From: JABDMH01 sp965223165
Lineage (GTDB): Bacteria > Bacteroidota > Bacteroidia > Chitinophagales > Saprospiraceae
DNA: 64,000 nt
Assembly (NCBI GenBank): GCA_965223165.1
Contig: CBDCVQ010000018.1
Span: 496,001 to 560,000, forward strand
Direction of reading: 5' to 3'
The notes under the pieces are model-generated. The model did not search any database, had not been told where the DNA came from, and saw nothing but the letters and a program-made list of their open reading frames with translations. How positions within the stretch are numbered: position 1 is the first letter of the stretch; each line of letters opens with the position of its first letter. Below, one piece after another: positions 17,967-26,821 of the stretch. A program made the translations under genes and the position numbers.

Positions 17967-19232
17967 CTAACTGCTCTGCTTAATCCTCCAGCCGGTGTCC
18001 CGCTCGATCTGCAGCAGGCGATTGTACTTGGCAAGACGTTCGGACTGGGTGATGGATCCGATCTTAATGAAATCGGCTCCCCACCCTACCGCCAGGTCGG
18101 CCAGCCAGTTGTCCTCTGTCTCTCCACTGCGGGCGGATATCGTTACTGACCATCCGGCATCCCGGGCCAAGTTCAAGGCCTGGTGCGCCTCGTAGAGAGT
18201 GCCGACCTGATTGACCTTGAGCAACAAGGCATTGGCGGCTTGTCGCTCCACGGCCTTTCGAATCCGGACAGGCTGGGTGCAAAGCAAATCGTCACCCATC
18301 ACGTGGATCTCAGCGCCCAGCGATGACTGGAGCCGGTGCCAGCCATCCCAATCCTCCTCCGCCAGACCGTCCTCGATCGATAGGATGGGATAAGTCCCAA
18401 TCCATGCACGGAGGACTCCAATCATTCCGTCACTGTCCAGCGCTTGACCATCGAGGAGATATTGACCGTCTTTAAAAAAATGCGTGGCGGCCACATCCAG
18501 CGCTAAGCTGACATCAGCACCAAGCTCCTTATCCGCATCTTTGATGGCGGCCACCGCCAGATCTAGCATCTCGGTGGAGTTGCGATAATCGGGTGCCATA
18601 CCACCTTCATCAGCGGTGAGCAGGCGACTCCCGTATCGAGATCGAATGAGTCGGGCACCGGCCTGATAGACAGCGTGTACCCATTCCAGTCCTTCGGACA
18701 CGGTGGCCGCTCCCGAAGGCACAATCAAGCAGTCCTGAATTGGTACCACACCTCCCGCATGGAGTCCGCCGGAAAAGAGGTTGACCGTCAGTTGCGGCAT
18801 CTTAGCAGGCCTGTGGTCCAAAGGCCTTGCCAGATAGGTATGCAGTGGCTGCTGATCCACCTGGGCCTGGGCTTTGGCAAATGCCAGCGATACGGCCAGT
18901 ACCGCATTGGCCCCGAGTCTCGATTTGTCCTTCGTTCCGTCGATCTCGATCATGTCCCGATCTAGGTCAAAGACGAAGTCGTATTGCTTACCCACCAAGG
19001 CGGAGCGCATCTCGGCCTCAATGTTGGACACGGCCCGGCGACAACCTCGACCGCTATACCGATGCCGTTCTCCGTCCCGCAGCTCCAAAGCCTCGGCTGA
19101 ACCCGTGGAAGCACCGGAGGGCACAGATGCCACCCCGAGCACATCATCGGTCAGCCATACGGAAGCCTGTACCGTGGGAAATCCCCGGCTGTCCAGGATC
19201 TCCAACGCGCTGATATCTTTGATTTTGCTCAT
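17967..19232 (-). CDS. Enolase-superfamily homologue with altered active site
   Basis: The 421-aa protein aligns to enolase end to end. Kept residues: Ser of PSGAST (~39-44), His of GGLHAGG (~158), Glu209 (ADEGG), metal ligands D246 (ALDVA), E287 (SIEDG) and D314/D315 (GDDL), K339 (LLKVNQ) and K390 (FIKIG). Two catalytic positions differ: the QE pair of LQEFM is QD (D167), and the His of the canonical SHRSGET motif is Ala (A367, ISARSGETED). It is therefore unlikely to be the housekeeping 2-phosphoglycerate dehydratase and may act on a related phosphorylated sugar acid. The upstream APH-fold kinase overlaps its start by 4 bp (ATGA). Confidence 0.88.
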   Translation of the reverse strand: MSKIKDISALEILDSRGFPTVQASVWLTDDVLGVASVPSGASTGSAEALELRDGERHRYSGRGCRRAVSNIEAEMRSALVGKQYDFVFDLDRDMIEIDGTKDKSRLGANAVLAVSLAFAKAQAQVDQQPLHTYLARPLDHRPAKMPQLTVNLFSGGLHAGGVVPIQDCLIVPSGAATVSEGLEWVHAVYQAGARLIRSRYGSRLLTADEGGMAPDYRNSTEMLDLAVAAIKDADKELGADVSLALDVAATHFFKDGQYLLDGQALDSDGMIGVLRAWIGTYPILSIEDGLAEEDWDGWHRLQSSLGAEIHVMGDDLLCTQPVRIRKAVERQAANALLLKVNQVGTLYEAHQALNLARDAGWSVTISARSGETEDNWLADLAVGWGADFIKIGSITQSERLAKYNRLLQIERDTGWRIKQSS

Positions 19233-20257
19233 ACAAGTTGTTTTTCTACCCGATCCAACAGCTCGCCCATCCCGACGGGCAATGACCTCATCAGATCAGT
19301 GGCCAGGATCACCAGCCGATTTCGTTCTGCATCGTGCAGGTATTCCAACGGCGACTTGCCGCGCACTCGGGCCAAGATGCAGGCCACGGAATGCTGCACG
19401 GATCGATGTTCTTTGGCTGCACTCAGCTGGCTGTTGTCTGCGTAGCTTTGCCAGAATAACCTGGCGGCACGGATCATCTTCTGTCGGTGGGACGGCAAAT
19501 GCAGGGCCTTGCCTACAAAGTGCGCCATGGCAAAGCCCACGTCAAACTGACAGTCCCCCCAGTGGGCCACCTCGTGATCAAGGAGGCGGATCTGGCCCTC
19601 GAATACCAGGACATTCTTCGGACTGTAGTCTCCATGGACCAGTCCCTCAGCGAGCTGGAGAGTCTGTCGGATCAGCCCACGCAGGAATGGTTTGGCCGCC
19701 GGCACGCGATCCGCTGTGAATCGATAGTATGGATCGAGGCGCAGGGTCTTGAAATAGCTCCGATCGGCAAATGAAGCTGCCAGCGCATCGTCCCCGCTGG
19801 AGCGCAAGTGAATACCGGCTAGCAGCTCCCCAAATTGGCGCACATGATTCATGCTGATCTGGCCCTGCAAGAGCATCGATTTCCAATTCTCATGAGGCTG
19901 GGGTACGGCCTCCATCACAATCAGGTGCAGATCTGGGTCCACATGGAGCAAAGCAGGGATGGCACCCGATGGAGTCAATCGGGCCAAGGCACACATCGCC
20001 TTTGCCTCCACAAGGATACGTGCGGGATCTGAGAACCAATCTTCCTGGACAGCCAGTTTGCTGCGAGCTTGTTTGACCACCAAATCCGGGGCATGCGGCC
20101 TCGTCACCAGGGTAGTAATGCAAGAGACCCCTCCCGGCAACGTCGCAAGCGCCACCACCTCGCTACTGGAAAGTAGATCGCTTTCGACTAGGTAAGGAAT
20201 CAAGTCAAACATGGCGTCGCAATGGCCGTGAAAAGTACTTACTTTTTTCCAGTCCAA
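19229..20257 (-). CDS. APH-fold phosphotransferase (small-molecule kinase)
   Basis: The protein has 342 aa from ATG 20257; MFDLIPYL at residue 16 is an alternative start. The kinase catalytic loop LVHGDYSPKNVLVF and metal-binding LLDHEVAHWGDCQFDVGFAM are typical for the aminoglycoside phosphotransferase/methylthioribose kinase superfamily, and a VVKQAR lysine lies in the N-lobe. Members phosphorylate hydroxyls on sugars, choline or antibiotics. The 4-bp ATGA overlap with the enolase-like gene argues that the kinase makes, or prepares, the phospho-substrate of that enzyme. It is divergently arranged to the aldolase/dehydrogenase gene, with 103 bp between the two starts. Confidence 0.85.
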   Translation of the reverse strand: MDWKKVSTFHGHCDAMFDLIPYLVESDLLSSSEVVALATLPGGVSCITTLVTRPHAPDLVVKQARSKLAVQEDWFSDPARILVEAKAMCALARLTPSGAIPALLHVDPDLHLIVMEAVPQPHENWKSMLLQGQISMNHVRQFGELLAGIHLRSSGDDALAASFADRSYFKTLRLDPYYRFTADRVPAAKPFLRGLIRQTLQLAEGLVHGDYSPKNVLVFEGQIRLLDHEVAHWGDCQFDVGFAMAHFVGKALHLPSHRQKMIRAARLFWQSYADNSQLSAAKEHRSVQHSVACILARVRGKSPLEYLHDAERNRLVILATDLMRSLPVGMGELLDRVEKQLV

Positions 20258-20360
20258 TCCCTGGATAGGTGTATCTTCGGGCCCTGTCTACGGGCGACCC
20301 CAGCGAGCTTTCAGACGGGTGCGCATCGCCCTTACATTCATTAACCAAAAATCAATTTGC

Positions 20361-22325
20361 ATGCAGAGTCTATGGCGCGACGAAGAAGTAGAGGAAATCC
20401 TGAATGATCCCCTACAACTCCGGGTGTATACGTCCCGGCTACTGGGCCGCAGCGAAGATCTCGTTCTCCACGGGGGAGGGAATACGTCAGTCAAAGCCAC
20501 ACAGCAAAACATTTTTGGAGAGGAGGAAGACATCCTCTACGTAAAAGGCAGCGGCTGGGATCTCGCCACCATTGAAGCCCCAGGATTTGCTCCGGTCAAG
20601 CTGGATGCACTCAAGGCGATGGCTTCCCTCGACCACATGTCCGATCTGGAGATGGTGCGCTACCAACGAATGGCCATGACAGATCCCGCAGCACCCAATC
20701 CTTCGGTGGAGGCCATTCTCCATGCCATCATACCCTACAAGTTTGTCGATCATACGCATGCCGATGCCGTAGTCACCATCAGCAACACGCCTGACGGTCG
20801 GCGACGCATAGAAGAACTCTATGGGAAAGACATGCTCATTGTGCCATACGTCATGCCGGGCTTCATCCTGGCCAAGGCCATCTTTGACATGACCAAAGAC
20901 CTGGATTGGGACTCGATTGGAGGCATGATCCTTATGAACCATGGTGTCTTTACGTTTGACGACGATGCCAAGCGGAGCTATGAGAAGATGATCGAAATTG
21001 TGACCCAGGCCGAGGATTACCTGGCGAGCCACGGTCAGCAAGCAGACCAAGCCACGCCTGACCCATTTGATGCTTTGGCCATGGCCAAGCTACGCAAGGC
21101 GGTAGGGGAGGTCTGGGACGCTCCCATCCTACAACGCCTGGATGCCAGCCCGACGTCGGTGAGTTTTAGTAATCTGCCAAATGTGGCAGCGCTGATCAGC
21201 CGAGGCCCCCTGACTCCCGATCACATCATCCGGACCAAACAAAGTCCTTTGCTCTTGGGAGACGATCACGATGCCGATCTCGCAAATTTTGTGCAGCGCT
21301 ATCATGAGTACTACCAGGCCCACAACCAAGGAGAAACAGAATTAGACGCGGCACCCAGGTGGGTGGTTTGGCCAGGACATGGCACCATCTCGTTGGGGCC
21401 GTCGGTCAAGCACCTCCGTATCATTGAGGACATCAGCCGGCACACGAAGCAAGCCATTCGCCATGCGGAGGCGATGGGGGGTTGGAAGGCGCTGCCGGCA
21501 GCAGATCTTTTTGAGATGGAATACTGGAGCCTGGAACAAGCCAAGCTCAAGCGGGCTCCTAAGCCCAAACCAATGCAAGGCAAGATTGCCATGGTCACCG
21601 GTGCCGCCGGGGGCATCGGCAAGGCCTGCGTAGGACGCCTGGTGCAAGAGGGAGCGGTCGTCACCGCGATTGACATCAACCCATCCATCCTGGAGACATT
21701 TCCTCAGCAGGGAGTGCTTCCACTGACCTGCGACGTCACCGATACCGCACAATTAGCCCATTGCCTGGAGCAAACGGTGAAGACGTTTGGAGGCCTGGAT
21801 ATGCTCGTGCTTAATGCCGGCATCTTTCCACCGAGCTCGACGATTGCTGACATGCCCGATGACACCTGGCAGCACAGCCTGAACATCAATGTGACCAGCC
21901 AGCAAAAGTTGCTGCAACTGGCCGTGCCTTATCTCGAACAGGGTTTTGAATCGGCGGTGGTCATCGTTGGATCCAAGAACGTACCGGCGCCTGGGCCAGG
22001 TGCTTCCGCCTATTCGGTAGCCAAGGCTGGCGTGACGCAGTTGGGTCGGGTAGCCGCGATGGAGCTGGGTGGTAAAGGTATTCGAGTCAACATTTTGCAT
22101 CCCAATGCAGTGTATGATACCGCCATTTGGACCGACGAAGTGCTGTCAGCTCGAGCGAAGCACTATGGCCTGACGGTGCAAGAATACAAGACCAACAATG
22201 TGCTCCGGGTGGAGGTTACTTCGCACGATGTGGCGGCCCTTGCCGTCGCCATGCTCAGTCCGACTTTTGGCAAAGTCACGGGTGCCCAAATCCCTATCGA
22301 CGGAGGCAATGACCGAGTGATCTGA
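20361..22325 (+). CDS. Bifunctional class II aldolase / short-chain dehydrogenase
   Basis: Start MQSLWRDEEV at 20361 gives 654 aa. The N-terminal half is a class II aldolase of the fuculose/rhamnulose-1-phosphate type: LHGGGNTSVK, metal-binding HTHAD and MNHGVF. From about residue 406 a Rossmann SDR domain follows: IAMVTGAAGGIGKACV, LNAGIF, and catalytic Tyr/Lys in ASAYSVAKAGV (~550). This architecture is annotated as rhamnulose-1-phosphate aldolase/lactaldehyde dehydrogenase in rhamnose-degrading bacteria, but no rhamnose isomerase or kinase is present here, so the substrate may be another ketose phosphate or sugar acid. Confidence 0.92.
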   Translation: MQSLWRDEEVEEILNDPLQLRVYTSRLLGRSEDLVLHGGGNTSVKATQQNIFGEEEDILYVKGSGWDLATIEAPGFAPVKLDALKAMASLDHMSDLEMVRYQRMAMTDPAAPNPSVEAILHAIIPYKFVDHTHADAVVTISNTPDGRRRIEELYGKDMLIVPYVMPGFILAKAIFDMTKDLDWDSIGGMILMNHGVFTFDDDAKRSYEKMIEIVTQAEDYLASHGQQADQATPDPFDALAMAKLRKAVGEVWDAPILQRLDASPTSVSFSNLPNVAALISRGPLTPDHIIRTKQSPLLLGDDHDADLANFVQRYHEYYQAHNQGETELDAAPRWVVWPGHGTISLGPSVKHLRIIEDISRHTKQAIRHAEAMGGWKALPAADLFEMEYWSLEQAKLKRAPKPKPMQGKIAMVTGAAGGIGKACVGRLVQEGAVVTAIDINPSILETFPQQGVLPLTCDVTDTAQLAHCLEQTVKTFGGLDMLVLNAGIFPPSSTIADMPDDTWQHSLNINVTSQQKLLQLAVPYLEQGFESAVVIVGSKNVPAPGPGASAYSVAKAGVTQLGRVAAMELGGKGIRVNILHPNAVYDTAIWTDEVLSARAKHYGLTVQEYKTNNVLRVEVTSHDVAALAVAMLSPTFGKVTGAQIPIDGGNDRVI

Positions 22326-22555
22326 GGCGGGCAAATAAGTGTCTGGCCCCACCCATAGACTGGTCGGATCATTTCGATCCAAGTAGCACAGTAGCTTGGC
22401 CATGGGCACACTTGAGGAGATCTGAAGTCTCTACAGACGGGACCCTTGAGCCGCGAAACTTTGCAGCCCGCCAGGTGGAAATGATCTCAATTTGAATTCG
22501 CCTCCGACTGCCTTCAGGAAAAGTATATTTTTAGCAGACCAAACAATTTCACTTT

Positions 22556-23416
22556 ATGATCGTACCGCATACCTCTCGTGCAGAAATTATGCAGAAACTC
22601 CGCAAGAAAGTGGAGAACCGTATTCCCATATTCATCGCCAGTGCCGGCAGCGGATTAGTAGCGTCACTACTGGAAAAGGCCGGCGCCGACTGTATCAATA
22701 CCTTCTCAGGGGCGCGGCTTAGGGCCAATGGCATGGGCACGATGTCAATGTTGTGGCCCATCCTGGACTCCAATCGACAGACCCTCGACTACACCCGCGA
22801 GGACATCATGCCTGCGATCAAGGGTGACGCTTTTGTATGCGCCTGCCTCAACGCCAATGACCCCTTAAAGGACATGCGGATGGTACTGCAGGACTGTAAA
22901 AACATGGGGGTCTACTCCGCTTCAAACATCGGCCCATCCATCAGTTACGTAGACAAGGACAGTGAGATCTATCGGGTTTTGACCAAGAGTGGGATCACCC
23001 TGGACAACGAAATCGAAATGCTGAAACTCACCAAAGAGATGGATATGGTCTCCGTAGGACTGGCCTTCAATATGGAGGACAGCATCCGTATGGTCGAGGA
23101 AGCACAGCCGGACATCTTCTGTTTTCATGCTGGCACGACCAAGGGTGGACTGAAAGGATATGACTCGGGTGAGACCATCGAGCAGACTGCCGCACGTACC
23201 GAGGAGGCCAATGAGGTTCTCCGCAAGCTCAAGCCGGATATTATGCTGATCGCCCATGGAGCGGCCCTGGAGAATCCGGTAGATGCCCAGTACATACTGA
23301 ATAATACCACTTGCGACGGTATCTGGACAGGCTCCAGTACCGAGCGCATCCCCATAGAAAAGGCTGTCTACGCCACAGCCAAAGAATTTGCTGATTTGAG
23401 ATTTCCCAATGGCTAA
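22556..23416 (+). CDS. Phosphoenolpyruvate hydrolase-like TIM-barrel protein (Tm-1 C-terminal type)
   Basis: The 286-aa protein matches the 'TIM-barrel signal transduction/PEP hydrolase' family: IPIFIASAGSGLVASLLEKAG, NTFSGARLRANGMGTMSML, VYSASNIGPSISYVD, FHAGTTKGG, HGAALENPVDAQ and DGIWTGSSTERIPIE. Plants and fungi carry this domain fused behind a UPF0261 domain, as in tomato Tm-1. Here the UPF0261 partner is a separate gene 11 bp downstream. Enzymatic activity of the family is poorly established. An alternative start is a few codons later at MQKLRKK. Confidence 0.93.
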   Translation: MIVPHTSRAEIMQKLRKKVENRIPIFIASAGSGLVASLLEKAGADCINTFSGARLRANGMGTMSMLWPILDSNRQTLDYTREDIMPAIKGDAFVCACLNANDPLKDMRMVLQDCKNMGVYSASNIGPSISYVDKDSEIYRVLTKSGITLDNEIEMLKLTKEMDMVSVGLAFNMEDSIRMVEEAQPDIFCFHAGTTKGGLKGYDSGETIEQTAARTEEANEVLRKLKPDIMLIAHGAALENPVDAQYILNNTTCDGIWTGSSTERIPIEKAVYATAKEFADLRFPNG

Positions 23417-23427
23417 CTACCACTAGC

Positions 23428-24660
23428 ATGAGCAAGACCATAGCGGTGCTGGTCACCCTAGACACCAAAGACCAGGAAGCTGGCTACCTGAAGCAGCAAA
23501 TCGAAGCAAGGGGGCACAAGGCCCTGCTGATGGACATCGGTGTGATTGGCGCGCCGGGTATCCCTGCCGGCATCTCCAGAGAAGCGATCGCCGAGGCAGG
23601 TGGCACGCCCCTGAGCAAACTCCTGCAAAATCCCTCGCGCGAGGCAGCTGGCCCCGTCATGGTGGGGGGCAGCATCAAGCTGCTCAATGAGCGAATCAAG
23701 GCCGACCGGGTGCATGCCGTGATGGGCCTAGGGGGTACCCAGGGTACCACCAGTTGCTGCAATATCATGCAGGCACTCCCCTACGGTTTTCCCAAAATAA
23801 TGGTGTCAACGGTCGCATCCGGCGACACCTCGGGCTTTGTTGGCATTAAGGACATCACGATGATGTTCTCGGTCAGCGACATCCTTAAACTCAATCCCTT
23901 TACCCGACGTATACTGTCCAATGCTGCGGCGGCGGCCTGCGGAATGGCAGAGGTGGAGACCAAATTTGAAATGGTCCGAGGGGAAAAGCCACTGATCGGC
24001 ATGTCCAATCTCGGCGTACTCACCAAGGGGAGCATCGAGGCCCTCAAATACTTTGAAGAAGCGGGTTATGAGGTCATCGTGTTTCACGCAGTAGGCTCCG
24101 GAGGTCGAGCGATGGAACAGATGATGAAAGAAGGGATCATCGGGGCGGTCTTTGACTATGCAATGGGCGAAATCGCAGATGATGTATTCGGCGTATTGAG
24201 AGCCGGTGGTCCGGAAAGACTCACCGTCGCAGGCAAGCTGGGACTCCCTCAGGTCTTGTGCCCGGGAGGGGCCGAGCACCTCGGAATCCTGGTACCGCCC
24301 AACGAAGTACCTGACGAATACAAAAATCACAAATATGTCTTCCACAGCCCGGTAGTCTTTGTACCCCGCTTGAATGTGGAAGAAATCTCGAAAGTGGCTG
24401 ATGACATCTGCCGGAGACTCCAGCACACCCGAGGCAAGGCCTACTTCATGATACCCAGAGGGGGGGTGGGCAGCTACTCCACGGAGGGTAAGATCTTGCA
24501 TGACCCTGTATCAGATGAGGCATTTTTCAGCCGGCTGAAAGAGGGATTACCAGATACCATTCAGGTCATTGAGCGTGACACCTATGCAGAAGACCCGGCC
24601 TTTGTCAAGGAGGCGGTGGAGCTACTGATATCATTGATCGAAGCAGATAGTGTTGCCTGA
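23428..24660 (+). CDS. UPF0261 / Tm-1-like ATP-binding domain protein
   Basis: The 410-aa protein is full length for UPF0261. Landmarks are AVLVTLDTKDQEAGYL at the N-terminus, MGLGGTQGTTSCCNIMQALP, VSTVASGDTSGFVGIKDI, MSNLGVLTKG, VFHAVGSGGRAMEQMM and CPGGAEHLG. The homologous half of tomato Tm-1 binds a viral helicase, but the native role of the family is unknown; crystal structures show ATP-binding-like folds. Its pairing with the PEP-hydrolase-like gene and an 11-bp overlap with the creatininase-family gene indicate one operon. Confidence 0.93.
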   Translation: MSKTIAVLVTLDTKDQEAGYLKQQIEARGHKALLMDIGVIGAPGIPAGISREAIAEAGGTPLSKLLQNPSREAAGPVMVGGSIKLLNERIKADRVHAVMGLGGTQGTTSCCNIMQALPYGFPKIMVSTVASGDTSGFVGIKDITMMFSVSDILKLNPFTRRILSNAAAAACGMAEVETKFEMVRGEKPLIGMSNLGVLTKGSIEALKYFEEAGYEVIVFHAVGSGGRAMEQMMKEGIIGAVFDYAMGEIADDVFGVLRAGGPERLTVAGKLGLPQVLCPGGAEHLGILVPPNEVPDEYKNHKYVFHSPVVFVPRLNVEEISKVADDICRRLQHTRGKAYFMIPRGGVGSYSTEGKILHDPVSDEAFFSRLKEGLPDTIQVIERDTYAEDPAFVKEAVELLISLIEADSVA

Positions 24661-25381
24661 TCTCTCCCCGCACCAGATGGAGCTGCTGGCTCCCGATCAG
24701 ATCTACAGAGCCTGGCGGCAAAAGTCGTTGGTGTATGTCCCATTGGGTGCGATCGAATGGCATGGGCTCCATCTGCCCATTGGCCTGGACGGCTTGACTG
24801 CCCATGGCATTTGCCTTCGGGCGGCTGCCCGTGCGGGTGGTCTGGTCATGCCACCGCTGTACTATGGCATGACCGGCAGCATCGGTCATCATCCGCTAAC
24901 CATTTTGGTCGAGGACGAACATGAATTTCTCGCCATTCTGCGCACCACCCTTGCGCGATTGGAGGACTTTGAGGTCGAGACGGCCGTGGTGTTCAGCGGC
25001 CACTTTGGGCGGCGACAGCTAGCCGCACTTCAACGGCTGCAAGAGGAGTGGGATCGCGAAGCACATCGCATGACCCTTAAGACGCTGTCGATCAGCCAAT
25101 GTCCGGACATCGAGATGCGCGGTGATCACGGAGCCATCTTCGAAACGTCCGTATTGTCCCAACTGCGTCCGGATCTCGTGCACATAGAAAAACTTCCCTC
25201 TCAGGAAGCTACGCCGGCCAACGATCCGGGGGGTGACAGTTGGGGAGATCATCGACGAGATCCCAGCAATGTGCTCTTTGGCATTCTCGGGGACGACCCC
25301 CGCGATTACAATGATGCCGAGGCCAAGGTGCTGCTAGAGAAATTGATCACCTGGGTTTGCCGAGAAGTTGCCGCCGCCTGA
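24650..25381 (+). CDS. Creatininase-family metal-dependent amidohydrolase
   Basis: The 243-aa protein contains the family's metal-binding signature VPLGAIEWHGLHLPIGLD (Glu, His, Asp). A later segment, GDHGAIFETSVL, matches the HAGE.ETS block. The usual NGHGGN loop is changed to FSGHFGRR, so activity may differ. Relatives hydrolyse cyclic amides (creatinine) or formamides in cofactor biosynthesis. The likely start is GTG at 24650 or TTG at 24653, overlapping the UPF0261 stop by about 11 bp; the first ATG is at residue 9. It is the last clearly coupled gene of this operon. Confidence 0.88.
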   Translation: MLPDLSPHQMELLAPDQIYRAWRQKSLVYVPLGAIEWHGLHLPIGLDGLTAHGICLRAAARAGGLVMPPLYYGMTGSIGHHPLTILVEDEHEFLAILRTTLARLEDFEVETAVVFSGHFGRRQLAALQRLQEEWDREAHRMTLKTLSISQCPDIEMRGDHGAIFETSVLSQLRPDLVHIEKLPSQEATPANDPGGDSWGDHRRDPSNVLFGILGDDPRDYNDAEAKVLLEKLITWVCREVAAA

Positions 25382-25515
25382 CTTCTACTCGATCGTATCG
25401 GTCCCAACTCTACAGCTCGCAGCCGCCGACTTGCTCGACCTGGATAAAAGTTGCTGGAAAGTGATTACTTACAAGAGTTCTTTAGTTCTTCTTATCATGC
25501 GAAAACACAGAAATA

Positions 25516-26628
25516 TTGGCACTTGATCGCTCCATTTTGAAGCCCCATATCGTTGCCGCTTCGATGTATGCAGCCGGCAAGTCCTTGTCGGAGGTGTCCT
25601 ACGAAGGGCAGGTGTACAAACTGTCTTCCAATGAAAATCCGCTGGGACCCTCTCCCAAGGCGGTTCAAGCTGTACAACGAGAGCTCACGGATATGCACTC
25701 CTACCCGCGTCGCACAGACGATCTCTTTCGATCCAAGCTGAGCGATTTCTATCAGGGCAAGCTCGATCCCCGCCAGTTCGTGACCGGCAATAGCGGTGTC
25801 GCCATTTTGGACATGATCGCACGCGCCTTCCTGGATGTCGGATTGGAGTGTATCATTTGCACTCCCGCCTTCCAGCCGTACCGCCTTTTTGCCGAAAAGG
25901 TAGGCGCCCACGTCGTCGACATACCGCTTCAGGGGGAAGATTTTCACCTGAATATCAAGGGCGTGGAGGAAGCCATTAACAAGCGGACCCGGGTCCTCTT
26001 CCTAGCCAGCCCTAACAATCCCACGGGCTCCATCCTTCGCAAAGATCAGCTCGATCAACTTCTAAGCATCGTACCGGACCATGTCATTGTGGTGCTGGAT
26101 GAAGTGTACCACCACTTTGTGGATGCGCCCACCTACCAACGGGCGCTGCCCTATGTCCTTGCCGGCCACAATGTTGTAGCCATCAACTCTTTCTCCAAGG
26201 CATATGGCCTGGCCGGGCTGCGAGTGGGTTACTGCTACTCCACCGAAGAGATTGCGACGTACCTTTCGAGACTGCAGCGTGCCTTCTTGCTCAACTCGCT
26301 CTCGATGTCCGGCGCGATGGCAGCCCTGGCCGACAAAGCACATCTGGAGGAGGCGGTGCTACACAATCGCAAGGAGAAACAATATCTATATGAAGGGCTC
26401 GATCGCCTGGGTCTACCCTACTGGAAGACGCAAGCCAATTTCATTCTGGTGAAGCCGCCCATGGATACCCGCGCCTTTGAGACTCGGATGCTGGAAAGCG
26501 GCATCATGGTCCGGCGTACCGACAGCTTTGGAGCTGCCGGCTGTGTACGGGTTTCCATCGGCACACGGACGGCAAACGAGTACTACCTGGGGGCGCTGGC
26601 CAAGATCCTGGATTTTTCTGTGGAATGA
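25516..26628 (+). CDS. HisC-like class I/II aminotransferase
   Basis: The ~370-aa PLP enzyme shows YKLSSNENPLGPSPKAV, FVTGNSGVAILDMIA, FLASPNNPTGSIL, VVLDEVYHHFVD and the PLP lysine in NSFSKAYGLAGLRVGY (~K229). It is closest by eye to histidinol-phosphate aminotransferases, yet no histidine genes surround it, and its place in the cluster suggests another amino-phosphate or amino-acid substrate. The frame begins at TTG 25516 after an ATG at 25497 that is out of frame, so start assignment is uncertain. Confidence 0.9.
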   Translation: MALDRSILKPHIVAASMYAAGKSLSEVSYEGQVYKLSSNENPLGPSPKAVQAVQRELTDMHSYPRRTDDLFRSKLSDFYQGKLDPRQFVTGNSGVAILDMIARAFLDVGLECIICTPAFQPYRLFAEKVGAHVVDIPLQGEDFHLNIKGVEEAINKRTRVLFLASPNNPTGSILRKDQLDQLLSIVPDHVIVVLDEVYHHFVDAPTYQRALPYVLAGHNVVAINSFSKAYGLAGLRVGYCYSTEEIATYLSRLQRAFLLNSLSMSGAMAALADKAHLEEAVLHNRKEKQYLYEGLDRLGLPYWKTQANFILVKPPMDTRAFETRMLESGIMVRRTDSFGAAGCVRVSIGTRTANEYYLGALAKILDFSVE

Positions 26629-26821
26629 AATCTGTCAGCGAGGCCTGCGGTTATTGTACTACTGAACTACACTTGATTGCAATTGTCATCTTGTACACAG
26701 ACAAGGCCCAAAAACAAGATTAGCCGTGGCTCGTCCCAGGCTTGGCAGGGCAGGGTGCATATTTCAACAGTCGCTTAAAACCTGCTTTCATTTTTCTAAT
26801 TTGAAGCCATTGGGTGTGTTC

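Noticed and set aside
17967..19232. Housekeeping enolase (eno)
   Set aside because: Catalytic His and Glu positions are replaced and the context is a specialised cluster; symbol eno was therefore withheld.
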